DNA of 64,000 nucleotides from Myroides sp. NP-2. GTDB taxonomy: Bacteria > Bacteroidota > Bacteroidia > Flavobacteriales > Flavobacteriaceae. Under the pieces are notes generated by a model, which was not told where the DNA came from, did no database searches, and was given only the letters and a program-made list of their open reading frames with translations. The stretch spans positions 1 through 64,000 of the forward strand of contig NZ_JACHTD010000002.1 in assembly GCF_014145665.1 (NCBI RefSeq). The letters are read 5' to 3'. Positions 7,306 through 15,857 of this stretch are shown here, piece by piece (the stretch's first letter is position 1; each line of letters opens with the position of its first letter). The position numbers and the translations under genes are program-made.

Positions 7306-7482
7306 ATGAATAAAAATGCAAAATTACTGACGATTGGATTAATTCTCTTCGCGTTAAGCTTGATTTTAAAAGCACTTCAGATCATCAATACAACAGTGAG
7401 TACAATTGTTATATTACTTGGATTTGCTTTTATTGTCGTTTCGCTATACAACTTAGTTTTTAAGCGATTGAGAAAAAAATAA
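7306..7482 (+). CDS. Small two-helix membrane protein
   Basis: A 58-aa protein (start MNKNAKLLTIG) made of two hydrophobic helices, about residues 6-24 and 28-48, joined by a short polar turn (INTT) and ending in the basic tail FKRLRKK. The positive ends suggest that both termini are cytoplasmic. It is preceded by a good -7 box and is flanked by genes on the opposite strand, so it is a single-gene transcript. It resembles the many small hypothetical inner-membrane proteins of Flavobacteriia. No function can be assigned. Confidence 0.65.
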   Translation: MNKNAKLLTIGLILFALSLILKALQIINTTVSTIVILLGFAFIVVSLYNLVFKRLRKK

Positions 7483-7594
7483 TTCCTTCTGTGTAGAAGC
7501 TTTCCCTCTCCTAATGGCACAAAAAAAACAGCAGCAAACGATTGTTTACCACTGTTTTTATTCTTGTAGATCCTTGTTTAAACGAAGGAATATA

Positions 7595-8548
7595 TTATTT
7601 CTTTAAAACTTTTGATAAGTTTTCAAGCATCACAGTTGTCATACCCGCAAGATCATACTTGTGTTTCCAGTTCCAATCTTGTTGAGCACTGCTATCGTCT
7701 ATACTTGCAGGCCAGCTATCAGCAATAGCTTGACGGAAATCAGGTTCATAGGAAATAGTAAAATCAGGAATGTGTTTTGTAATTTCTGCGGCAATTTCTT
7801 CTGGAGTAAAGGAAATTCCACCCAAATTGTAAGAAGAGCGAATTTTAACCGCTTCTTTTGGTGCTTGCATAATACCCACAGTTGCGTCTAAAGCGTCGTC
7901 CATATACATCATTGGCAATCCTGTTTTCTCAGACAAGAAACAGTTGTAATGTTGGTCTTCAATAGCTTTATAGAAAATATCAACTGCGTAATCTGTTGTT
8001 CCACCACCTGGAGGAGTTGTCCAAGAAATCAAACCAGGGTAACGGATACTGCGCACATCAACGCCGTATTTATTAAAATAGTATTCGCACCAACGCTCTC
8101 CTGTTTGCTTTGAAATACCATAAACCGTACTTGGCTCCATTACGGTGTATTGTGGCGTATTTTCTCTAGGCGTTGTAGGACCAAATACAGCAATAGAAGA
8201 CGGCCAAAATATTTTTTTAATTTTACCTTCTTTCGCTAGGTTTAGGACGTGAAACAGGGAGTTCATGTTTAGATCCCAAGCAAAAGCTGGATTTTTTTCA
8301 GCTGTTGCAGACAATAAAGCGGCCATCAAATAAACTTCGTCCACTTGATGTTTCTCAATTGCTTGAGCCACTTCTTCAAACACCATCGCGTTCACAATTT
8401 CAAAGGGTCCTGAGCTCATTAATGCTTCATTTCCCTCTCTAATATCTGAGGCGATTACATTCTCATTTCCATAGATACCACGTAGCTTTAACGTAAGTTC
8501 AGAGCCAATTTGTCCACAAGCTCCAATAATTAATATTTTGGTTCCCAT
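7595..8548 (-). CDS. L-threonine 3-dehydrogenase, SDR (UDP-sugar epimerase-like) type
   Basis: A 317-aa extended short-chain dehydrogenase. The Rossmann motif GACGQIGSEL lies near the start, the catalytic pair is Y143 and K147 (YGISK), and the segments SSIAVFGPTTPRENTPQ and RYPGLISWTTPPGGGTTDYA are diagnostic of bacterial SDR-type threonine dehydrogenases. These oxidise threonine to 2-amino-3-ketobutyrate with NAD. I start at MGTKILIIG (8548) because a -7 box lies just upstream at 8569-8576; a longer frame to 8599 would run through the promoter. Transcribed alone, convergent with the small membrane protein. Confidence 0.92.
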   Translation of the reverse strand: MGTKILIIGACGQIGSELTLKLRGIYGNENVIASDIREGNEALMSSGPFEIVNAMVFEEVAQAIEKHQVDEVYLMAALLSATAEKNPAFAWDLNMNSLFHVLNLAKEGKIKKIFWPSSIAVFGPTTPRENTPQYTVMEPSTVYGISKQTGERWCEYYFNKYGVDVRSIRYPGLISWTTPPGGGTTDYAVDIFYKAIEDQHYNCFLSEKTGLPMMYMDDALDATVGIMQAPKEAVKIRSSYNLGGISFTPEEIAAEITKHIPDFTISYEPDFRQAIADSWPASIDDSSAQQDWNWKHKYDLAGMTTVMLENLSKVLKK

Positions 8549-8568
8549 TTGTTTTGTATTTAGTTGCG

Positions 8569-8599
8569 CAAATATAGCCGTTGCCAAACAATAAATCAA
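8569..8599 (-). promoter_or_regulatory. Promoter of the threonine dehydrogenase gene
   Basis: On the minus strand TATATTTG (8569-8576) is the -7 box and TTG (8597-8599) lies 20 bases upstream. The leader would be about 13 bases. Confidence 0.65.
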
Positions 8600-8717
8600 T
8601 GATTAAAAGCACATTTCTATGACTTTATAAATAATTTATCGTATAGAAATAAAATCCCCTCGCCATAATTCGCTATGGTTTATCGCAAAGCAAGTCGAAA
8701 AAATTCAATAACATTCG

Positions 8718-8725
8718 TAAATTTG
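8718..8725 (+). promoter_or_regulatory. -7 promoter box for the lipoprotein-mfd pair
   Basis: TAAATTTG matches the consensus and lies 19 bases before the AUG at 8745. Confidence 0.55.
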
Positions 8726-8744
8726 AGCTTTGAAATTCAAGCAT

Positions 8745-9347
8745 ATGAAAAATATTGGGATAATTCTACTTCTAGTTGTTGGATTGAGTCTAGGCTCTTG
8801 CAAAAAGGAGATTGATCAAAGTCAGGTAGAACAAACAAAACTACAGCAGTACAACGATAGTATCTTTAGTCATTTAATGAAGGAATGGAAATTTAGAGTT
8901 CCCAAAACATCCAAAGAGTTAACTCCAATTCTAACGGATTGGAAGCCGTGGAACAACCTAATGAACGAGGTAAAATTACGCCCAGTTTCGACGATTGGCG
9001 CATTTCAGAAAAAAGCAGCTACTTTAACTGAAGTTGCACAGAATCTTACCTACCAGGCCTATCCTAGTCAATTAAATACACCCGATATTCAGGCGCGCTA
9101 TACCACTTTGCTTACTTCATTTCAAAATTTGGAGATGTACATTGACTTAGATCCAATCGATGTAGAAAAAGTAGATGAATGGTTGGACCGTATTCAGATC
9201 AATATGGATGATCTGGTTCGCATGATGGAGGAAAACTTAGTGCGTCAAAATTATGCAAAACAAGCAGGTGAAGACGCCATGCTTGAGGAAATGCAACAAA
9301 TGAGAAACGAAGTTCGAAATGCAAACCCTGAAGAAGAAGCACACTAA
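8745..9347 (+). CDS. Hypothetical lipoprotein upstream of mfd
   Basis: A 200-aa protein starting MKNIGIILLLVVGLSLGSCKKE, a lipoprotein signal peptide with lipobox LGSC and charged residues after the cysteine. An AUG five codons earlier is possible, but the chosen one leaves a normal distance to the -7 box. The mature part is mostly helical (TPILTDWKPWNNLMNEV, MMEENLVRQN, EEMQQMRNEVRNA) with a Glu-rich end. No catalytic motif is seen. The stop lies three bases before the mfd start, so the two are co-transcribed. Function unknown; presumably anchored in the outer membrane facing the periplasm. Confidence 0.8.
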   Translation: MKNIGIILLLVVGLSLGSCKKEIDQSQVEQTKLQQYNDSIFSHLMKEWKFRVPKTSKELTPILTDWKPWNNLMNEVKLRPVSTIGAFQKKAATLTEVAQNLTYQAYPSQLNTPDIQARYTTLLTSFQNLEMYIDLDPIDVEKVDEWLDRIQINMDDLVRMMEENLVRQNYAKQAGEDAMLEEMQQMRNEVRNANPEEEAH

Positions 9348-9350
9348 TTT

Positions 9351-12300
9351 ATGGAAATAAAACAATATTTTAATGAAGCTCTACAAACCAAACAGGTTGT
9401 ACAAGATTTATTAAATAGTCGACAACACCTATTTTTCAAAGGACTAGTGGGAACAGCGCTGTCCTTTCAAATTGAAAGTTTATTTCGACAGTCCGAACTT
9501 CCTTTCTTATTGATCTTTAACGACAAAGAAGAAGCCGCATATTACCTGAACGATTTAGAACACTTGATCAACAAACAAGATGTGTTGTTCTATCCAGGGT
9601 CGTACCGTCGTCCTTATCAAATTGAAGAAACAGACAACGCCAACGTATTGTTGCGTGCAGAAGTACTCAACCGCATTAGCTCGCGCAAAAAACCCGCGAT
9701 CATGGTATCCTATGCCGAGGCAATCTTTGAAAAGGTAGTTACAAAAAAAGTTTTAGAAAAAAATACCCTCAAAGTTCAAATTGGCGATCAATTGTCCATT
9801 GATTTTGTCAATGAAACCCTATTTGAATACAATTTCAAACGCGTTGATTTTGTTGCTGAACCAGGAGAATTCTCCGTTAGAGGGGGGATTATAGACGTAT
9901 TTTCATTCTCCAATGACCATCCGTATCGCCTTGAATTTTTTGGTAATGAAATCGACAGTATACGAACGTTTGATGTGGAAACACAACTTTCAGTAGACAA
10001 ACAGAAAAAGATCACCATTATTCCCAATGTGGAAAATAAATTTACAGCTGAAACCAGAGAGAGTTTCTTAGAGTACATTGCTGAAAAAACGGTAATTCTC
10101 GCTCAAAACACCGCATTTATTGTGGATCAGTTGAACCGAAATTTTGAAAAGGCAGGGGCTATTTTTGAAAAGTTAAACAAGGACCTACAGTATTCGAATC
10201 CCGATCAGATGTTTTTAAAGGGGGACGTTTTCGTACATCAAGCAGCGCTATTCAACTATATTGAGCTTACCGATAGTTCGTATATAAGTCCGAGTAAAAC
10301 ATATGTTTTCCACACCAAACCTCAGCCGTCATTCAACAAGCAGTTCGACTTATTGGTGCGCAATTTAAATGATAATTCCGATGCGGGATACACCAATTAT
10401 TTATTCTGTGCGAACGAAAACCAAGCGCGTCGATTCAAAGATATTTTTGATGCTATTCGCGATGAAAATCAAAACCAAGTCGTGCAGCAATACAAAACTG
10501 TCGTTAGCCCGATATACGAGGGGTTTATTGATGAAGAGAAACAAATTGCCTGTTATACGGACCATCAAATTTTCGAACGCTACCACAAATTTACCCTTAA
10601 AAACGGTTATACGAAGAAGCAAACCATCACCCTAAAAGAGATCAACTCTTTGAGTGTTGGAGACTATGTGACACATATCGACCATGGAATTGGGAAGTTT
10701 GGAGGTTTACAGAAGATTCAAGTCGAAGGAAAAACCCAAGAAGCGATAAAATTAGTTTACGCAGACAACGATATAGTGTATGTGAGTATTCACTCCCTAC
10801 ACAAAATAGCCAAGTACAATGGCAAAGATGGAGCCGTACCCAAAATACACAAGCTGGGTTCATCTGCTTGGAAAAATTTAAAGACAAAAACCAAAGCTCG
10901 CGTAAAACACATAGCGTTTAACTTGATTCAGCTTTATGCTAAGCGAAGAACGCAAAAAGGATTTGCTTGTGCACCAGACAGCTACCTTCAACACGAATTA
11001 GAGAGTTCTTTTATATACGAGGATACGCCTGACCAATTAAAAGCTACACAAGAAGTAAAAGCCGATATGGAGTTGGAGCGCCCTATGGATCGCTTAGTAT
11101 GTGGGGATGTAGGTTTTGGGAAGACGGAAGTTGCCATTCGAGCGGCCTTTAAAATGGTTGACAACGGCAAACAAGTAGCGGTCCTCGTTCCAACGACGAT
11201 ATTGGCATTCCAGCACTTCAAGACCTTCTCTGAACGTCTAAAGGATATGCCTGTGCGGGTGAGTTACTTGAACCGATTTAGAACGGCCAAGCAAAAAAGC
11301 GATATTTTGCGCGATTTGGAAGCCGGTCAAATCGACATTCTCATTGGAACCCATCAATTAGTAAATAAAAACGTAGTTTTTAAGGATTTAGGCTTGCTCA
11401 TCATTGATGAGGAACAGAAATTTGGGGTAGCCGTAAAGGACAAATTAAAAACGATTGCCGAAAATGTAGACACCCTTACCTTAACGGCAACGCCAATTCC
11501 GAGAACCTTGCAATTCTCGCTCATGGCGGCTCGTGATTTATCAGTCATTACAACGCCTCCACCCAATCGATACCCGATAGAAACCAATGTAGTTGGTTTT
11601 AATGAGGAAGTGATTCGCGATGCAGTTGCCTACGAAATAGAACGCGGCGGACAAGTGTATTTCATCAACAATCGCATTGAGAACATACGCGAAGTTGCGG
11701 GTATGATTCAGCGCCTAGTTCCCGATGCTAAAGTTGGAGTGGGACACGGTCAAATGGATGGCAAAAAATTAGAGGAACTCATGCTCGCTTTTATGGATGG
11801 TGAGTTTGACGTACTGGTGGCAACGACCATTATTGAAAGTGGTTTAGACGTACCCAATGCCAATACAATTCTAATCAACAACGCCAATAATTTTGGCTTA
11901 TCCGACTTGCATCAAATGCGCGGCCGCGTAGGTCGAAGCAATAAAAAAGCATTTTGTTATTTCATATGCCCGCCTTATTCTGTGATGACAGAGGAAGCGC
12001 GCAAACGCATCCATGCGTTAGAACAATTCAGCGACCTGGGCAGTGGTTTTAACATCGCTATGAAAGACTTAGAAATCCGCGGTGCGGGGGATATACTAGG
12101 TGGAGAACAAAGTGGTTTTATCAATGAAATTGGCTTTGAAACTTACCAAAAAATTATGCAAGAAGCGATTGAGGAATTGAAAGAAAATGAATTCAAAGAC
12201 CTCTATGCTGAAGAATCCAAAGAAGAGAAGAAAGTATTTGTCCGCGATTGTCAGATCGATACGGATTTCGAAATCCTATTCCCAGATGAATACGTCAACA

Positions 12301-12707
12301 ATATTACTGAGCGCTTAAATCTTTACAATGAATTAAGTGTTATCACCACAGAAACGGGCTTACAAGAGTACGAACAACGCCTCATTGACCGTTTTGGTCC
12401 CCTACCAAAACAAGCTATTGCTCTTTTAGACAGTTTGCGCATCAAATGGCATGCTAGTAACCTCGGGATTGAAAAAGTGATTCTAAAGCAAGGAAAAATG
12501 GTTTGCTATTTTATCGGTGACCAAAAATCGGAGTTCTTTACATCGCCAAAGTTCAGACAAGTATTGACCTTCGTGCAACAGCGCTCGCACTTGTGTAAAA
12601 TGCGTGAAAAAGAAACGAAAAATGGCTTGCGCCTCATGCTTACTTTTGATCAAGTAAAATCAGTTAAAAAAGCCCTAGAGTATTTAGCTGGAATTGATTT
12701 GATGTGA
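9351..12707 (+). CDS. mfd: Transcription-repair coupling factor Mfd
   Basis: A 1118-aa ATP-driven translocase that removes RNA polymerase stalled at DNA lesions and recruits UvrA. In order: an N-terminal UvrB-homology region (FYPGSYRRPYQIEETDNANV, RGGIIDVFSF), the RNA polymerase interaction domain near residues 430-490 (SVGDYVTHIDHGIGKFGG), Walker A GDVGFGKTE near residue 585, motif II DEEQKFG near 685, TATPIPRTLQ, the second RecA-like half (IESGLDVPNANT, QMRGRVGRS), and the C-terminal TRCF domain (PDEYVNNITERLNLYNEL). The length is normal for the family. It is translated three bases after a lipoprotein gene, an odd partner. A strong hairpin at 12781 ends the unit. Confidence 0.98.
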   Translation: MEIKQYFNEALQTKQVVQDLLNSRQHLFFKGLVGTALSFQIESLFRQSELPFLLIFNDKEEAAYYLNDLEHLINKQDVLFYPGSYRRPYQIEETDNANVLLRAEVLNRISSRKKPAIMVSYAEAIFEKVVTKKVLEKNTLKVQIGDQLSIDFVNETLFEYNFKRVDFVAEPGEFSVRGGIIDVFSFSNDHPYRLEFFGNEIDSIRTFDVETQLSVDKQKKITIIPNVENKFTAETRESFLEYIAEKTVILAQNTAFIVDQLNRNFEKAGAIFEKLNKDLQYSNPDQMFLKGDVFVHQAALFNYIELTDSSYISPSKTYVFHTKPQPSFNKQFDLLVRNLNDNSDAGYTNYLFCANENQARRFKDIFDAIRDENQNQVVQQYKTVVSPIYEGFIDEEKQIACYTDHQIFERYHKFTLKNGYTKKQTITLKEINSLSVGDYVTHIDHGIGKFGGLQKIQVEGKTQEAIKLVYADNDIVYVSIHSLHKIAKYNGKDGAVPKIHKLGSSAWKNLKTKTKARVKHIAFNLIQLYAKRRTQKGFACAPDSYLQHELESSFIYEDTPDQLKATQEVKADMELERPMDRLVCGDVGFGKTEVAIRAAFKMVDNGKQVAVLVPTTILAFQHFKTFSERLKDMPVRVSYLNRFRTAKQKSDILRDLEAGQIDILIGTHQLVNKNVVFKDLGLLIIDEEQKFGVAVKDKLKTIAENVDTLTLTATPIPRTLQFSLMAARDLSVITTPPPNRYPIETNVVGFNEEVIRDAVAYEIERGGQVYFINNRIENIREVAGMIQRLVPDAKVGVGHGQMDGKKLEELMLAFMDGEFDVLVATTIIESGLDVPNANTILINNANNFGLSDLHQMRGRVGRSNKKAFCYFICPPYSVMTEEARKRIHALEQFSDLGSGFNIAMKDLEIRGAGDILGGEQSGFINEIGFETYQKIMQEAIEELKENEFKDLYAEESKEEKKVFVRDCQIDTDFEILFPDEYVNNITERLNLYNELSVITTETGLQEYEQRLIDRFGPLPKQAIALLDSLRIKWHASNLGIEKVILKQGKMVCYFIGDQKSEFFTSPKFRQVLTFVQQRSHLCKMREKETKNGLRLMLTFDQVKSVKKALEYLAGIDLM

Positions 12708-12780
12708 TAAGTAGTGTGGTTTGTCCTTTGCGCGATTTGGCTTTTGGCTTTCGTGTAAACTGTGAACTGTAAATCTATAA

Positions 12781-12810
12781 AAAAAGCCAGCTCGATGAGC
12801 TGGCTTTTTT
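12781..12810. terminator. Bidirectional terminator between mfd and the M16 peptidase gene
   Basis: AAAAGCCAGCTC and GAGCTGGCTTTT form a 12-bp perfect stem with a three-base loop, with A-runs and T-runs on either side. It serves the convergent genes on both strands. Confidence 0.9.
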
Positions 12811-12811
12811 A

Positions 12812-15736
12812 TTAATATCCGAATAAGTCTTCTAAAGTTAATTCTTTGATTGTACCGAATTTTTTAACGGCTTCCCAATCTAAGTTTTCTTTTTTACCTA
12901 TAAGACCTACGTTAAACGTTTTTCCTTTTACGTGTTGGTTAAAGAAGTTTACCAAGTCCGTCATTTGCATGTCTTGGGTTTGTTTGTAGATATCTTTGTT
13001 GATATCATAGTCAATGCCTCTTTCTTGCAATCCTAACCAGTAGTAAAAAATTTGCGCCTTTGTATAACGCTGTGTAGCGATATTTTTCAACGCTGAATTT
13101 TTCGCATTTTCGAACTGATTTTGTGCCTGTGGCATATCATTCATCAAGTCCATCATCGCATCAACGGCTTGTGGCAATTTGTTTGCTTGTGTACCAACAT
13201 AAGCCATTACATAGTTGTATCTATCCAATTTACCTGCATTGGCATATGCTGCATAAGCAGAGTAAGCCAATGATTTTGACTCTCTAATTTCTTGGAACAC
13301 AACAGATGCCATTCCTCCACCGAAGTAGCTATTAAACACACTTGAAGTGGCTAATAAATCTTTGTTGAATTTAGATTCTCTACCACGGTAGGAAATTTCT
13401 GCTTGTACCATATCATAAGGAGCAAAGTAAACCGTTCCGTCTGTAGCTGGTTCAGCGTATACTTTCTTCACAGGCGGTGTTTTTCCTTTTCCTAAGTTGT
13501 GCGTAGACGTAATTGCTTTTTTCACTGTAGCTAAATCATTTCCGTAGTAAAATACTTCTTGATTATAGTCGAAGAAATTGTGTAATAAACCTACTAATTC
13601 TGTTGGCTTGATCGCTTTCAATTCTTCTTCGCTCAAAATATCTTTGAATCGGCTCAATTGATTTCCAGATACAATATAGCTGTTCAACGCACGTTGAATT
13701 CCTCCTTTACTCGATTTCGCATCAAAACGAGATTTCAGGATTTGGTCTACTAAATTATCGTATGCCGCTTGATCTGCTTTCGCATCTGTTACTAAATGCT
13801 CTAACAATTTAATTCCAGCAGGGATATTCTCTTTTAATCCAGAGATCGTAATATACGACTTGTCGATTCCTGTATTCAATGAATAATCCACTCCTAATTT
13901 GTAGAATTCCTTGCGAATATCTGCTGGAGAATACGTATTGGTACCGATGTAGTCTAAATACTCTAGCGCTAGGTTCAATTTCTTATCGTGATCTGATCCA
14001 ACAGGTGTTATATACGTAACAGTAGCCAAGTCGTTGGTTACATTTTCAATGCTGTATAATGTAGTATTGATCTTGCCTATTTTCTCTTTTTTCAACGCTT
14101 TATTGAAATCGATAAATTCGGGTTGAATATCTTTAACGGCAACTTGATTTAACGCTTTATAGAACTCAGATTCACTATCTCTATTTAGGTCGATTGGCGT
14201 GATACCTGGATTTTCAACGCGAACTAAGTCTTTGTTTTCGCCTTGACGTTTGTAAACAATAGCGTAGTTGTCTTTATAGTTTTCATTGGCAAAACGGATG
14301 ATGTCAGCTTTGGTAATATGTTCCATGCGGTCAATTTCACTAACTGCTTCTTCCCATGTTCTTCCATGGATAAATGCTTGGTACATTTCACTTGCCATTG
14401 CATCGTTATCCTCCAGTGCTGCCATAGAGTTCTTTCTCAACTCATTGATTACCGCTTGTAACAACCACTCGTCAAATTCACCTGCTTTAATTTTCTCGAT
14501 TTGCTCTAATAGGATGTCTCTCACTTCTTCTAGGGTTTGTCCTTCATTGGGCATACCTGTTAATTGGTGAACCGAGTAATCCTTCATAATCATCGGAGAA
14601 CTTCCAGCATATAATGTTTTTTGTTTTTGGTTGATATCTAAGTCGATCAACCCAGCTTGACCGTTGCTCAATAACATATCAATCATCGCTACATACAGGG
14701 CATCTTGTGTTTTTGCACCTCCTAAGCGGAATCCCATTTCTACGCGTTCTGCCTGTGGGCTAAATACTTCCGCAGATTTAATTCCCGTAATCGGTTGTTC
14801 CACAGCCACATATTCCTTCGGCTGTGCTCCTTTTTTCATAGAACCGAAATACGTATTGACCAGTTGAATTGTTTCATCAAATTGGATATCCCCTACTAAA
14901 ACAATCGCAATATTATTTGGTACATAATATTGATCGAAATAGTTGTGAATCGCAACCATAGAAGGGTTCTTCAAGTGCTCAGACGTACCGATAGTCGTTT
15001 GTGTACCATAATGTGTTGTTGGGAACAACAACGTCATCATTTTTTCGTGAGACGCCCAAAAATCGTTGTCTTGACCACGGTTAAACTCCTCGTATACCGC
15101 CTCTAATTCCGTGTGGAATAAACGCAAAACTAGTTGAGAAAAACGCTCTTTTTCAATGATTAAGAATTTCTCTAACTCATTAGAAGGGATCACGTTTTTA
15201 TATACTGTTTCATCAAACCACGTATGTGCATTCGTTCCTGTTGCACCAATAGAAGCAACTGATTTGTCGTACTCATTTGCAACAGCGTATTGAGAAGCTT
15301 CTTTGGAAATTTCGTCAATGCGCTTATAAAGTGCTTTTTTCTTTTCTGGATTTGTTTCGTTTTTATGTTGCTCGTACAAATCGGAAATTTGTTTAATCAG
15401 GTCTTGCTCTACCTCCCAATTAATTGTTCCTAATTTAGATGTTCCTTTGAACAACATATGCTCCAAGTAGTGAGCTAATCCTGTATTGTCTTCAGGATCA
15501 TTGTTTGATCCCGTACGCACTGGAATATAAGTTTGGATTCTTGGTTCATCGTGATTTTGTGCTAAATAAACCTTTAATCCATTATTTAATGTGTAAATTC
15601 TAGCCTTTGCTGGATCGTTTTCTACGTATTCGTAGGTGAATCCCTGAGCATCCGTTTTTGTAAGCGTTTTATATTGAGCGTGTAAAACTCCACTCATAGA
15701 AAATATAAAACCTAACAAGAGGTGTCTTTTTTTCAT
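12812..15736 (-). CDS. Secreted M16-family zinc metallopeptidase
   Basis: A 974-aa protein from MKKRHLLLGFIFSMSG, with a signal peptide cut near HAQ. An upstream in-frame AUG (15760) overlaps the -7 box and is rejected. The inverted zinc motif HYLEH (near residue 90, LAHYLEHMLFKG) and the downstream zinc-ligand region ELEAVYEEFNRG identify an active M16 peptidase. The rest follows the four-domain pitrilysin/insulinase layout, with an inactive second half (YSAYAAYANAGK region). Such proteins clear peptides, probably in the periplasm here. The length is typical of the Bacteroidota form. Transcribed alone between two terminators. Confidence 0.93.
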   Translation of the reverse strand: MKKRHLLLGFIFSMSGVLHAQYKTLTKTDAQGFTYEYVENDPAKARIYTLNNGLKVYLAQNHDEPRIQTYIPVRTGSNNDPEDNTGLAHYLEHMLFKGTSKLGTINWEVEQDLIKQISDLYEQHKNETNPEKKKALYKRIDEISKEASQYAVANEYDKSVASIGATGTNAHTWFDETVYKNVIPSNELEKFLIIEKERFSQLVLRLFHTELEAVYEEFNRGQDNDFWASHEKMMTLLFPTTHYGTQTTIGTSEHLKNPSMVAIHNYFDQYYVPNNIAIVLVGDIQFDETIQLVNTYFGSMKKGAQPKEYVAVEQPITGIKSAEVFSPQAERVEMGFRLGGAKTQDALYVAMIDMLLSNGQAGLIDLDINQKQKTLYAGSSPMIMKDYSVHQLTGMPNEGQTLEEVRDILLEQIEKIKAGEFDEWLLQAVINELRKNSMAALEDNDAMASEMYQAFIHGRTWEEAVSEIDRMEHITKADIIRFANENYKDNYAIVYKRQGENKDLVRVENPGITPIDLNRDSESEFYKALNQVAVKDIQPEFIDFNKALKKEKIGKINTTLYSIENVTNDLATVTYITPVGSDHDKKLNLALEYLDYIGTNTYSPADIRKEFYKLGVDYSLNTGIDKSYITISGLKENIPAGIKLLEHLVTDAKADQAAYDNLVDQILKSRFDAKSSKGGIQRALNSYIVSGNQLSRFKDILSEEELKAIKPTELVGLLHNFFDYNQEVFYYGNDLATVKKAITSTHNLGKGKTPPVKKVYAEPATDGTVYFAPYDMVQAEISYRGRESKFNKDLLATSSVFNSYFGGGMASVVFQEIRESKSLAYSAYAAYANAGKLDRYNYVMAYVGTQANKLPQAVDAMMDLMNDMPQAQNQFENAKNSALKNIATQRYTKAQIFYYWLGLQERGIDYDINKDIYKQTQDMQMTDLVNFFNQHVKGKTFNVGLIGKKENLDWEAVKKFGTIKELTLEDLFGY

Positions 15737-15757
15737 AAATAGAACATTTTGTATGTC

Positions 15758-15786
15758 CAAAGCTAAACATAATTCTTATTTATCAA
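15758..15786 (-). promoter_or_regulatory. Promoter of the M16 peptidase gene
   Basis: On the minus strand TAGCTTTG (15758-15765) is the -7 box and TTTG/TTG (15784-15786) lies 18 bases upstream. The start codon at 15736 is 21 bases downstream. Confidence 0.65.
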
Positions 15787-15812
15787 ACAAAAATTACGTA
15801 TGGATAAAAAAG

Positions 15813-15846
15813 AAAACGTCCTAAGTTTGTATACTTAGGACGTTTT
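15813..15846. terminator. Terminator downstream of pafA
   Basis: AAAACGTCCTAAG and CTTAGGACGTTTT form a 13-bp perfect stem with an eight-base loop. The hairpin lies 12 bases after the pafA stop and upstream of the M16 promoter. Confidence 0.88.
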
Positions 15847-15857
15847 TTATTGGTGTA

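Noticed and set aside
12737..12760. GGCTTTTGGCTTTCG wording shared with the spacer near 33000, considered as a dispersed repeat
   Set aside because: Too short and imperfect to define an element from two places in one window.
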